Source: Clostridia bacterium
GTDB taxonomy: Bacteria > Bacillota > Clostridia > Christensenellales > Aristaeellaceae
Direction: 5' to 3'
Assembly (NCBI GenBank): GCA_016295665.1
Contig: JAEDKS010000058.1
Coordinates: 1 to 12,870 of the forward strand
DNA: 12,870 nt
How positions within the stretch are numbered: position 1 is the stretch's first letter; every line of letters begins with the position of its first letter. The position numbers and the translations under genes are program-made. Positions 1 through 7,081 of the stretch are shown here, piece by piece. Below the pieces are notes generated by a model. The model searched no databases, was not told the origin of the DNA, and saw only the letters and a program-made list of their open reading frames with translations.

Positions 1-77
1 TCGATCAGCTCATCACCCCCGGCGAGGAGCTGGTGACGGCGCTGACCGAGGCGGTTATCCGGGCGCTGTTCGCCTGA
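1..77 (+). CDS. C-terminal end of an unidentified protein (partial)
   Basis: The window opens inside a plus-strand reading frame that ends at the TGA at 75-77; the first complete codon starts at base 3. The visible tail reads DQLITPGEELVTALTEAVIR followed by ALFA, an amphipathic helix-like end. About 24 codons are too few to assign a family and I do not recognise it. Its codon use (GCG, CTG, GAG) matches the neighbouring genes. No convincing intrinsic terminator follows it, so transcription could run on toward the CotH gene. Confidence 0.6.
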   Translation, partial: DQLITPGEELVTALTEAVIRALFA

Positions 78-93
78 GGAGCGACGGAGCGGG

Positions 94-106
94 AGTTGTA
101 ACAACT
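94..106. promoter_or_regulatory. 13-bp inverted repeat, possible operator
   Basis: AGTTGT-A-ACAACT is a perfect inverted repeat with one central base. Its centre lies about 76 bases upstream of the predicted CotH transcription start. It has no T-run, so it does not look like a terminator. Its place upstream of the -35 box would suit an activator or a looping repressor. The binding protein is unknown and the site is only a candidate. Confidence 0.35.
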
Positions 107-140
107 GCGCCCGGGGCCCCGTGGCAGGGGGAATGGACTA

Positions 141-169
141 TTGCAAACGGCATGAAATAATGATATAAT
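141..169 (+). promoter_or_regulatory. Sigma-A promoter of the CotH gene with extended -10
   Basis: The -35 box TTGCAA (141-146) and a perfect -10 box TATAAT (164-169) are 17 bases apart. TG at 161-162 followed by one base makes an extended -10. Transcription should start near 176, leaving a leader of about 112 bases before the ATG at 288. The ATG at 168 lies inside the -10 box and therefore cannot be the start codon. Confidence 0.85.
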
Positions 170-174
170 GCACA

Positions 175-268
175 GGAAAGCGACAGTTCCCGCCGCTTTC
201 CCCAGAAATGAAGAAATTCAGAGAAGCAGCAAGCTGTGTTGCCGTGCCCTCGCAGGAGGGAGGCGGCA
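175..268 (+). promoter_or_regulatory. Structured 5' leader of the CotH gene
   Basis: Two hairpins can form in the predicted leader. The first pairs GGAAAGCG (175-182) with CGCTTTCC (194-201), 8 of 8 pairs with an 11-base loop, starting at about the first transcribed base. The second pairs TGCCG (240-244) with CGGCA (264-268) and, inside it, CCCTC (247-251) with GAGGG (256-260) around a 4-base loop. The second lies directly before the weak ribosome binding site at 268-275 and encloses a GGAGGG run. Neither has a T-tract. The leader could stabilise the mRNA or tune translation; no known riboswitch class was recognised. Confidence 0.45.
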
Positions 269-287
269 GGAAAGGCGAAAGAAACCA

Positions 288-3200
288 ATGTCACAGATGC
301 CCCCCGTGAAACCGCTGAACCGGCCTCCCCGCCGGCGCTCCCCGTCCACGCAGACGCCGGAGCCCTCCCAGAGACGCCGCCGCCGCAACCGCGTGACGGT
401 CACTTTGGCGCTGGCTGTCTTTGCCGTGGTGCTGGCGCTGATTGTGATCGTCAGCCCCAAGAAGCCCACGGGCCGCGCCACCTATTCCGTCGGCACGGAT
501 TCGGGTCTGGTGGGGGATGCCACCGGCGGCGTTTCCACCTACTATCAGGGGCTGGTCATCAGTGAGCTCATGTCCGCCAACAGCACCGCCGTGCCGGATG
601 AGGGCGGCAATTACCCCGACTGGATCGAAATCTGGAACAGCTCCGATCACCCCATCGACCTCTACGGCGTGGGCCTGTCCGACGCGGGCGATTCGATCAT
701 GTTCCTGTTCCCGGAGATGACCATTCAGGTGGATGAGCGGATCATCGTCTACTGCTCGGACACCAATCAGTCGGTGGCGGGCAGGCCGCTGCATGCCAAG
801 TTCAAGCTGTCCTCCTCCGGCGAGACGGTGTACCTGTTCGACCCCAACGCGTATCTGATTGACTCGGTCAGCTACCGCATCATGGGCAGCGACACCTCCT
901 GGGCGCTGCTGTCCGACGGCAGCTGGGCGGAGACCACCTCCTACAGCCCCGGCTACCCCAACACCGACGAGGGCTTCCTGGCCTACCGCTCCGCGACCAT
1001 GGTCACGGAGGGCGCTATCATCATCAACGAGGTGATGCCCGATCCCGTGTCCGGGCTGACGGACGAGGACGGGGAGTTCGTGGACTGGATTGAGCTGTAC
1101 AACACCACCGACAAGACCATCTCCCTGGACAACTACGCCCTGTCCGACCGGGAGAACAAGCCGCTGAAGTGGCGCTTCCCGGAGGGCGCGGTGATCGCGC
1201 CCCACGGCTACTATCTGGTCTACTGCTCCGGCAAGGATCGCCGGGACAGCGCCACCGCCGCGCCTCATGCCAACTTCAAGCTCTCGGCGGAGCATGACAC
1301 GGTGGTGCTCTCCGACAGCCGGGGTCGGCTGGTGGATCGCGTCGTCATCGACAACATTCCCGAGGACTGCTCCTACGGCCGCAACGAGAGCGGCGCGTTC
1401 GAGATCATGCGGGTGCCCACGCCCACCCTGCCCAACACCCAGGACAGCGCGTGGCTCATGGATCGCTACCTGCGCCAGTGGAACGCCACCGGCGTGTACA
1501 TCTCCGAGGTGCTGGCCAGCAACGATACCACCGTGCTGGCCGGCTCCTCGCTGCTGTGCGACTGGATTGAGCTGTACAACTCCTCCAACGTGACGGTGGA
1601 TCTGTCCGGCTATGGCCTGTCCGACAGCCTCGGGCGGCCCCGCAAGTGGCAGTTCCCCGCCGGGACGACCATCGCGCCCGGCGAGTACAAAATCATCTAC
1701 TGCGACGGCAACGCGGAGGCCTCCACCTCCGGTGAACTGCATACCAGCTTTCGCATCAGCAGGCTTGGCTGCGAGACCATTTGTCTGTCCGACCCGACGG
1801 GGCGCATCCTGGACAAGCTGATGCTCCCGGAGATGCGGACGGATGTATCCTATGGCCGCTCCCTGAATCTGACTGGCTTTTTTTATTACGATACCCCGAC
1901 GCCCACGGTGACCAACGGCGTGGGCTTCAGAGGCTATGCGGAGGATCCGTCCTTCACGGTGTCGCCGGGCATGTACAGCGCCGCGGTGGACGTGTATCTG
2001 ACGATTCCGGAGGGAACCACCGTCTACTACACCCTGGACGGCGCCAATCCCACCCGGGATGCCACGCCCTACACCGGCGAGGCCATCAGCGTGAACCGGG
2101 TGGCGGTGCTGCGGGCCCGGGCCTTCCCGGATGATCCCAACCTGGAGCCGAGCAACATCATCTCGGGCAGCTACTTCGTGAACGTGTACCACGCGCTGCC
2201 CATCGTGAGCCTGATCTGCGACCCGGACATCCTCTGGAACGAGGAGACGGGCATGTTCGTGGCGGGCGACAGCATCGACAAGTCCGGCGGCATTCCCTTC
2301 AAGAACGCGATCTACCGGGAGTTCGGCAAGATTCCGCAGGAGGGCTACCTGGAGTACTACCTGCTGGACGGCACCCAGATGTTCAGTCAGGGCGTGGAGT
2401 TCTCCCTGCAGGGCCAGTACAGCCTGGACATGCCCCAAAAGACGCTGAAGATCAGGGCGAAGGCATCCCTTGGCAGCAAGTACTTCGACGCCCCGCTGTT
2501 CGAGGATCGGCCCTACACCCAGTACAAGTCGCTGGTGCTGCGCAACAGCGGCAACGACTGCGCCTGGACAAGGCTGCTGGACGGCTTCCAGTCCCGGATG
2601 CTGGATGCCTACGGCGCCACCGTGCTGCATCAGGCGTGGAACCCGGTGGTGGTGTACATCAACGGTGTGTACTGGGGCCACTACAACATGCGTGAGCGCG
2701 TGGATCAGTACTTCGTGGCGCAGCACGAGGGCATTCCGCTGGAGGATGCCAAGAGCATCACCATCCTGGAGGGCTCCGGCGCGCTGAAGTCCGGCAGCAG
2801 CTCGGTCCGCAAGGAATGGACCAGCATGATTACCAGGCTGAAAAAGACCAGCCTGCTGGACGATGCGGAGCTGCTGCAGTACGTGCGGGACAACGTGGAT
2901 CTGGACAACTTCCTGGAGTACATGGCCCTGGCGATGTTCGTGGGTGACTCGGACATCGGTAACATCCGCTGGTACAAGACGGCGGAGGAGGGCAGCAAGT
3001 GGCGGTGGATCTTCTATGACAAGGACTACGGCATGTACTCCTACAAGTTCAACAGCCCCTACAGCTACACCAAGCCCAACGGCATGGGTCAGCAGCTGAT
3101 TGACAACACCCTGTTCCTGCGGGTGCTGGAGGTGCCGGAGTACAAGGATCAGTTCCTGCGGAAGCTGGGCGACATCTTCCAGTTCTTCACCACCGAGCAA

Positions 3201-3488
3201 ATGCTGGAGATTCTGGAGCCCATGGTAGCGCAGATCGAGCCGGAGATGACCCTGCACTTCAACCGCTGGGCGGAGGAGCACGATCAGCAGGTCATGGCGG
3301 AGTGGCCCACCAATCCCTCCGCGGCCTATACCTACTGGACGCGGCGCATCACCCGTCTGCGGAACACCTGCAAGGGACGTCCGAACTACCTGTGGGGCTT
3401 CGTGAAGGACGAGTTTGAGCTGACGAACGATCAGATGCTGGCCTACTTCGGGCCGCAGCCCGCCCTGCCGGATGATTTTACGCCCTGA
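288..3488 (+). CDS. Membrane-anchored lamin-tail / CotH kinase family protein
   Basis: 1066 residues. A Pro/Arg-rich basic tail (about 1-36) is followed by one hydrophobic segment (about 37-56), predicting an N-in anchor with the rest outside the cell. Three lamin-tail domains follow (about 88-200, 243-360, 402-520), each with a DWIE(I/L)(W/Y)N signature at 111, 266 and 425. Next is a chitobiase/hexosaminidase C-terminal-type beta domain (about 552-632, with VYYTLDGANPT). A CotH kinase domain (about 696-1030) shows LRNSGND, GVYWGHYNMRER, FVGDSDIGN and WIFYDKDYG. D911 and D913 fit the metal-binding position of CotH proteins, which in Bacillus phosphorylate spore-coat serines. The ATG at 288 is chosen because 168 lies inside the promoter; AGGAAAGG at 268-275 is a weak, rather distant ribosome binding site. 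The gene heads a cassette with DUF4956 and VTC genes. Its substrate is unknown; a surface or wall role is inferred. Confidence 0.9.
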   Translation: MSQMPPVKPLNRPPRRRSPSTQTPEPSQRRRRRNRVTVTLALAVFAVVLALIVIVSPKKPTGRATYSVGTDSGLVGDATGGVSTYYQGLVISELMSANSTAVPDEGGNYPDWIEIWNSSDHPIDLYGVGLSDAGDSIMFLFPEMTIQVDERIIVYCSDTNQSVAGRPLHAKFKLSSSGETVYLFDPNAYLIDSVSYRIMGSDTSWALLSDGSWAETTSYSPGYPNTDEGFLAYRSATMVTEGAIIINEVMPDPVSGLTDEDGEFVDWIELYNTTDKTISLDNYALSDRENKPLKWRFPEGAVIAPHGYYLVYCSGKDRRDSATAAPHANFKLSAEHDTVVLSDSRGRLVDRVVIDNIPEDCSYGRNESGAFEIMRVPTPTLPNTQDSAWLMDRYLRQWNATGVYISEVLASNDTTVLAGSSLLCDWIELYNSSNVTVDLSGYGLSDSLGRPRKWQFPAGTTIAPGEYKIIYCDGNAEASTSGELHTSFRISRLGCETICLSDPTGRILDKLMLPEMRTDVSYGRSLNLTGFFYYDTPTPTVTNGVGFRGYAEDPSFTVSPGMYSAAVDVYLTIPEGTTVYYTLDGANPTRDATPYTGEAISVNRVAVLRARAFPDDPNLEPSNIISGSYFVNVYHALPIVSLICDPDILWNEETGMFVAGDSIDKSGGIPFKNAIYREFGKIPQEGYLEYYLLDGTQMFSQGVEFSLQGQYSLDMPQKTLKIRAKASLGSKYFDAPLFEDRPYTQYKSLVLRNSGNDCAWTRLLDGFQSRMLDAYGATVLHQAWNPVVVYINGVYWGHYNMRERVDQYFVAQHEGIPLEDAKSITILEGSGALKSGSSSVRKEWTSMITRLKKTSLLDDAELLQYVRDNVDLDNFLEYMALAMFVGDSDIGNIRWYKTAEEGSKWRWIFYDKDYGMYSYKFNSPYSYTKPNGMGQQLIDNTLFLRVLEVPEYKDQFLRKLGDIFQFFTTEQMLEILEPMVAQIEPEMTLHFNRWAEEHDQQVMAEWPTNPSAAYTYWTRRITRLRNTCKGRPNYLWGFVKDEFELTNDQMLAYFGPQPALPDDFTP

Positions 3489-3512
3489 GGCGCGGAAAAT
3501 CTTCCAAAGGGG

Positions 3513-3541
3513 ATGCAAAGCGCCCGGAAATCATGTATAAT
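3513..3541 (+). promoter_or_regulatory. Promoter of the DUF4956-VTC gene pair
   Basis: ATGCAA (3513-3518), 17 bases, then a perfect TATAAT (3536-3541). It lies in the 114-base gap after the CotH stop, which holds no convincing terminator. The two downstream genes can therefore be read both from the CotH promoter and from this one. The -35 box resembles the TTGCAA boxes upstream of the CotH gene and murB. Confidence 0.75.
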
Positions 3542-3602
3542 ACCCTTGTGTGACAGGAAATGACGGGTCTCGCGGCCCGATAGGAACAGGAGAGAATCAC
3601 CG

Positions 3603-4319
3603 ATGAACAGTACCTTCGCCCTGCTGGAAACCCTGAGTACCACCGGCCTTGTGAATACCGCCAGCAAGTGGAGCGCGACCCTGGCGGATCAGTTCGCCCA
3701 GATCTCGCCCCTGGATGTGGTTCTTGCCCTGGCGGCGGGCTTCATTGTGGGCCTCGTCATCGCCTTCGTGTACAAGAAGTGCTACCGTGGCGTTTTGTAC
3801 AGCCCGACCTTCGCCCTGACGCTGGTCATGCTCACCCTCATCACCACGCCGGTGGTCATGTGCATCAAGTCGGACATCGCCCTCTCCATGGGCATGGTGG
3901 GTGCTCTGTCCATCGTCCGCTTCCGCACCGCCGTGAAGGATCCCATGGATACCGCGTACATGTTCTGGGCGCTGACCATGGGCATTCTGCTGGGCGCCGG
4001 GCTGTACCTGATCGCGCTGGTGGTGGTGCTGGGCATTTCCATCGCCATGTTCGCCCTGACCTTCATCCACTTCACCAGCCCCAACACCTACCTGCTGGTG
4101 CTGCACTATGAGCAGGCGGCGGAGTATGACATTGACCAGCAGCTGCGCCGCACGGTGAAGGTGCGCAAGCTGCGCTCCAAGACCCTGACCAAAACCGGCG
4201 CCGAGATGACCGTGGAGGTGCGTCTGGACAACAAGCAGGATCTGGTGGCGTCCATGCTGAACATCGACGGCGTGTATGATGCCACGCTGGTCTCCTGCCA
4301 GTCCGAGGCGGGCAACTGA
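3603..4319 (+). CDS. DUF4956 family membrane protein
   Basis: 238 residues. Hydrophobic segments lie at about 36-58, 67-88 and 92-105, with a long stretch at 118-157 that probably makes two passes. The family signature is the loop after the third segment, GALSIVRFRTAVKDPMDTAY (100-119). A soluble tail (about 160-238) has alternating strand-helix-strand character ending in LNIDGVYDATLVS, like a small ferredoxin/ACT-type fold. The ribosome binding site AGGAGA (3588-3593) is 9 bases before the ATG. It lies between the CotH gene and the VTC gene, 44 bases ahead of the latter. The family has no assigned biochemical role. From context I infer that it is the membrane partner of the VTC polymerase, perhaps an anchor or a conduit. 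The GxVGA...IVR pattern, following helices and C-terminal fold also recall MgtC/SapB proteins, which is a hypothesis. Confidence 0.9.
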   Translation: MNSTFALLETLSTTGLVNTASKWSATLADQFAQISPLDVVLALAAGFIVGLVIAFVYKKCYRGVLYSPTFALTLVMLTLITTPVVMCIKSDIALSMGMVGALSIVRFRTAVKDPMDTAYMFWALTMGILLGAGLYLIALVVVLGISIAMFALTFIHFTSPNTYLLVLHYEQAAEYDIDQQLRRTVKVRKLRSKTLTKTGAEMTVEVRLDNKQDLVASMLNIDGVYDATLVSCQSEAGN

Positions 4320-4363
4320 TGACACGGAAGCCTGAAAGGACAGGAAAGGGGAGGTGAGGCCGC

Positions 4364-5071
4364 ATGGCAGGCACGCTGCCGCTCCGGCATGAGCTGAAGT
4401 TCTTTATCAATCAGGAGCAGTACACGCTGCTGTCCGGGATGCTCCGCCATACGCTGCACCCCGACCCCAACGGCGACGAGAACAACGAGTACTTCATCCG
4501 CTCCCTGTATTTTGACACGGTGTTCAACGACGCGCTCTACGACAAGCTCAACGGCGTGCAGGACCGGAACAAGTACCGCATCCGCATCTACAACCACAGC
4601 GACCGCGTCATCAAGCTGGAATGCAAGACGAAGGTGGGAAGCCTGATCTCCAAGCGCAGCCTGACCATTCCCCGGGATCTGGCGGAGCAGCTGATGGCGG
4701 GGGATCCCTCCGGGCTGGAGATGACCCGTTCCGGGCTGCTGACGGAGGTCTACCGGGAGATGACTGTGAACCTGCTGCGCCCGGTGGTGCTGGTGGACTA
4801 TGTGCGGGAGGCCTGGCTGCATCCCGCCGAGGAGGTGCGCATCACCTTCGACAAGCATCTGCACACCGGCATGGGCTCCGTGGAGCTGTTCAATCCCGAT
4901 GTGCCCACCATCCCGCCCTTCGACCGGGACGAGATGATCATGGAGGTCAAGTTCAACCGGGTGCTGCCGCCCTATATCCGGAGCATGATCTCCATGTGCT
5001 GCGCGGGCGCGGTGCAGAGCGCCATCAGCAAATACACCTGGTGCCGGCGCTTTGAGGAGCTGGAGGCATAG
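4364..5071 (+). CDS. VTC domain protein, predicted polyphosphate polymerase
   Basis: 235 residues, essentially one VTC (CYTH-like tunnel) domain without membrane segments, so probably at the inner face of the membrane. In yeast Vtc4 this domain builds polyphosphate from ATP in a basic tunnel. Matching elements are RHELKF (8-13), SLYFD (48-52 region), the basic strand DRNKYRIRIY (67-76), LECKTK (85-90), VREAW (147-151), VRITFD (158-163), MEVKF (193-197) and SKY (222-224). The basic residues and the two conserved glutamates are present, so the domain looks intact. GGAGGTGA at 4350-4357 sits 6 bases before the ATG. It is the last gene of the CotH cassette and is followed by a strong terminator. 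Activity, product length and direction of transport are not shown by the sequence. Eukaryotic VTC needs membrane subunits, a role DUF4956 may fill here (inference). Confidence 0.9.
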   Translation: MAGTLPLRHELKFFINQEQYTLLSGMLRHTLHPDPNGDENNEYFIRSLYFDTVFNDALYDKLNGVQDRNKYRIRIYNHSDRVIKLECKTKVGSLISKRSLTIPRDLAEQLMAGDPSGLEMTRSGLLTEVYREMTVNLLRPVVLVDYVREAWLHPAEEVRITFDKHLHTGMGSVELFNPDVPTIPPFDRDEMIMEVKFNRVLPPYIRSMISMCCAGAVQSAISKYTWCRRFEELEA

Positions 5072-5078
5072 GCGGCTT

Positions 5079-5112
5079 GGAAAAGGCTGTGCCCGAGGGC
5101 GCGGCCTTTTCC
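5079..5112 (+). terminator. Intrinsic terminator after the VTC gene
   Basis: GGAAAAGGC (5079-5087) pairs perfectly with GCCTTTTCC (5104-5112), with an inner GCCC/GGGC pairing. The T-run is built into the 3' arm of the stem. It starts 7 bases after the VTC stop codon and separates the cassette from the murB operon. Confidence 0.8.
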
Positions 5113-5148
5113 CGTGGAGGATTTGCCCGCATCCGACAGGAAAATCCC

Positions 5149-5177
5149 TTGCAAGGGGCGCCAAAATGCGTTACAAT
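5149..5177 (+). promoter_or_regulatory. Promoter of the murB-rapZ-whiA operon
   Basis: TTGCAA (5149-5154), 17 bases, TACAAT (5172-5177). The -35 box is the centre of a perfect 12-bp palindrome, CCCTTGCAAGGG (5146-5157), which could serve as an operator. Transcription would begin near 5184, giving a leader of only about 20 bases, just enough for the GGAGG ribosome binding site at 5194-5198. Confidence 0.8.
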
Positions 5178-5205
5178 CATGGCAGAAGCTGATGGAGGAT
5201 GAGCG

Positions 5206-6144
5206 ATGAGACAGGAAGCATTGGACAGACTCGCGGACCGGCTGGCACGGGAGATGCCGGAGCTGGCGCTGCGGCGGATGGTGCCCATGGCGACCATGAC
5301 CACGCTGCGGCTGGGCGGCCCTGCGGAGCTGCTGGCGGAGCCGGCGACGCCCGCGCAGGTGCAGGCGGTGCTCCGGGCAGCGCATGAAGGGCAGGTACCG
5401 GTGACCGTGGTGGGGCACGGCAGCAACCTGCTGGTGCGGGACGGCGGCATCCGTGGTCTCGTGCTGCGGCTGAACCGGGCCATGTCCCAGGTGGAGATCC
5501 GGAAGAACGTGCTGCATGCGGAGGCGGGGGCCATGCTGCCCACGGTCAGCCGCATGGCGGCGGAGCAGGGGCTGCAGGGTCTTGTGTTCGCCAGCGGCAT
5601 TCCGGGCACCATCGGCGGCGCGGCGCTCATGAACGCCGGCGCCTATGGGGGCGAGATGAGCCAGGTGGTGACCCGGGTGGAGGGCTGCCGCATGGACGGA
5701 ACCCCCGTGGCCTTTGGGGTGGAGGAGCTGGCCTACGGGTACCGCACCTCCCGGCTGCAGCAGGAGGACGTGGTGATCACCTCGGTCACGCTGCGGCTGT
5801 CTCCCGGCGAAAGGGAGGCGCTGCTGGCGGAGATGGCGGAGCTGAGCGAGCGGCGGCGCGAGAAGCAGCCGCTGGACGTGCCCAGCGCGGGCAGCACCTT
5901 CAAGCGTCCCGAGACGGGCTACGCCTCCGCGCTGATCGACGCGTGCGGGCTGAAGGGCTTCACCATCGGCGGGGCGCAGGTGAGCCCAAAGCATGCGGGC
6001 TTCTGTGTGAATCTGGGCGGCACGTCAGCGGACTTTCTGGCGCTCATGGCCCATGTGCAGCAGGTGGTCTGGGAGCAGAAGGGCGTGCGGCTGGAGCCGG
6101 AGGTGCGCATCGTGGGCGAGGACGCGCCCGTGACCCATGTCTGA
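5206..6144 (+). CDS. murB: UDP-N-acetylenolpyruvoylglucosamine reductase
   Basis: 312 residues, the usual size of a Bacillota (type II) MurB. This cytosolic FAD enzyme uses NADPH to reduce UDP-GlcNAc-enolpyruvate to UDP-MurNAc, the second committed step of peptidoglycan precursor synthesis. FAD-binding motifs are GHGSNLLVRDGG (70-81) and GIPGTIGGAALMNAGAYGGE (131-150). Catalytic residues expected in the family are present: R180 in YGYRTSR, S230 in SAGSTFKRP (proton donor) and E299 in LEPEVRIVG. GGAGG at 5194-5198 is 7 bases before the ATG. It is the first gene of an operon with rapZ and whiA, a common Bacillota arrangement. The domain looks complete. Confidence 0.97.
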   Translation: MRQEALDRLADRLAREMPELALRRMVPMATMTTLRLGGPAELLAEPATPAQVQAVLRAAHEGQVPVTVVGHGSNLLVRDGGIRGLVLRLNRAMSQVEIRKNVLHAEAGAMLPTVSRMAAEQGLQGLVFASGIPGTIGGAALMNAGAYGGEMSQVVTRVEGCRMDGTPVAFGVEELAYGYRTSRLQQEDVVITSVTLRLSPGEREALLAEMAELSERRREKQPLDVPSAGSTFKRPETGYASALIDACGLKGFTIGGAQVSPKHAGFCVNLGGTSADFLALMAHVQQVVWEQKGVRLEPEVRIVGEDAPVTHV

Positions 6145-6161
6145 TGAACTGATACGAAAGC

Positions 6162-6168
6162 GAGGAAG
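6162..6168 (+). promoter_or_regulatory. Ribosome binding site that decides the rapZ start
   Basis: GAGGAAG lies just upstream of the ATG at 6173. The alternative in-frame ATG at 6137, which overlaps murB by 8 bases, has only a poor GAGGA upstream. RapZ proteins normally begin a few residues before the Walker A strand, which also favours 6173. Confidence 0.6.
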
Positions 6169-6172
6169 TTCC

Positions 6173-7081
6173 ATGCGATTTCTGCTTCTGACCGGCCTGA
6201 GCGGCGCGGGCAAGACCTCCGCCATCCGCTATTTCGAGGATTTGGGCGCCTTCTGTGTGGACAACCTGCCGCCCATGATGATCGTGCGCTTCATGGAGGC
6301 CTGCGAGAAGTCCTCGCTGCGGGTGCCCCTGGTGGCTTTCGCGGTGGATGTGCGCAGCGGCGCCTTCTTCGATGCCAACGCGATCTGCAAGACCATTCTG
6401 GAGACTCAGTCCCTGGGCTACCGTCTGGAGACGCTGTTTCTGGAGGCCAGCGACGACGTGCTGGTGTCCCGCTACAAGGAGACCCGCCGGGAGCATCCGC
6501 TGGCCAACGGCACCGTGTCCCTGACGGAGGCCATCGCCGATGAGCGGAACATGCTGCAGCCCCTGCGGGAGACGGCCAACTACCTCATCGACACCACCGG
6601 CTTGCGCACCAAGGCCCTGCAGAAGCAGCTGCAGCAGATCGTACAGGCGGGGGAGAGCGCGCCGGAGCAGGCGCCCCTGCGCATCGAGGTGATGAGCTTC
6701 GGCTTCAAGCGCGGGCTACCGCGGCAGGCTGATCTGGTGTTCGACGTGCGCTTCCTGCCCAACCCCTTCTACATTCCGGAGCTGTGCCGCCACTCCGGGC
6801 TGGACGCGGACGTGCGGGACTTCGTGATGAAGCACCCGGCGACCGAGGCGTTCATGGGGCACATCACCGAGCTGCTGGATTTCCTGCTGCCCCATTATGT
6901 GGAGGAGGGCAAGCACCGGCTCGCCATCGCCATCGGCTGCACCGGCGGTGCCCATCGGAGCGTCGCCATCACCGAGGCCATCGCGGCCTTCCTGCGGGAG
7001 AGGGGCTATCAGGTGGATGCCAATCACCGCGACCTGGATCTGGAGCAGGCCCACTGGCTGGAAAAGCCGGACACGATGTGA
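6173..7081 (+). CDS. rapZ: RapZ/YvcJ nucleotide-binding protein
   Basis: 302 residues from the preferred ATG at 6173; starting at 6137 would add 12 residues and overlap murB. The N-terminal P-loop is GLSGAGKT (8-15), followed by the family motif GAFCVDNLPP (25-34) and a VDVRSG strand (58-63). The C-terminal domain carries SFGFKRGLPRQADLVFDVRF (175-194), PNPFY (196-200), GCTGGAHRS (255-263) and NHRDL (284-288), all typical of RapZ. In E. coli RapZ is an RNase adaptor for the GlmZ small RNA, which controls GlcN6P synthase; the Bacillus homologue YvcJ binds and hydrolyses ATP and GTP. Lying between murB and whiA fits a wall-precursor-linked regulatory role. The third glycine-rich loop has Ala where many homologues have Lys or Gln before HRS, a minor variation. 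Confidence 0.95.
   Translation: MRFLLLTGLSGAGKTSAIRYFEDLGAFCVDNLPPMMIVRFMEACEKSSLRVPLVAFAVDVRSGAFFDANAICKTILETQSLGYRLETLFLEASDDVLVSRYKETRREHPLANGTVSLTEAIADERNMLQPLRETANYLIDTTGLRTKALQKQLQQIVQAGESAPEQAPLRIEVMSFGFKRGLPRQADLVFDVRFLPNPFYIPELCRHSGLDADVRDFVMKHPATEAFMGHITELLDFLLPHYVEEGKHRLAIAIGCTGGAHRSVAITEAIAAFLRERGYQVDANHRDLDLEQAHWLEKPDTM

Noticed and set aside
113..120. GGGGCCCC palindrome downstream of the first partial gene
   Set aside because: It has no loop and no T-run, so it is not a terminator; it is common in GC-rich DNA.
168..287. In-frame upstream ATG extending the CotH protein by 40 residues
   Set aside because: The ATG lies inside the TATAAT box and upstream of the expected transcript start, and it would put a non-conserved charged stretch before the basic tail.
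208..309. 33-codon upstream reading frame (MKKFREAASC...) overlapping the CotH start
   Set aside because: It has no ribosome binding site and no attenuator-like terminator after it; it is probably chance.
291..3518. 1075-codon open frame on the minus strand opposite the CotH gene
   Set aside because: It exactly shadows a GC-rich gene with strong third-position bias, its translation is low-complexity (His, Val, Gly, Arg rich) with no domain, and it lacks a promoter or ribosome binding site.
3489..3602. Possible terminator after the CotH gene
   Set aside because: Only 4-bp inverted repeats without a T-run are present; the region is better explained by the DUF4956 promoter.
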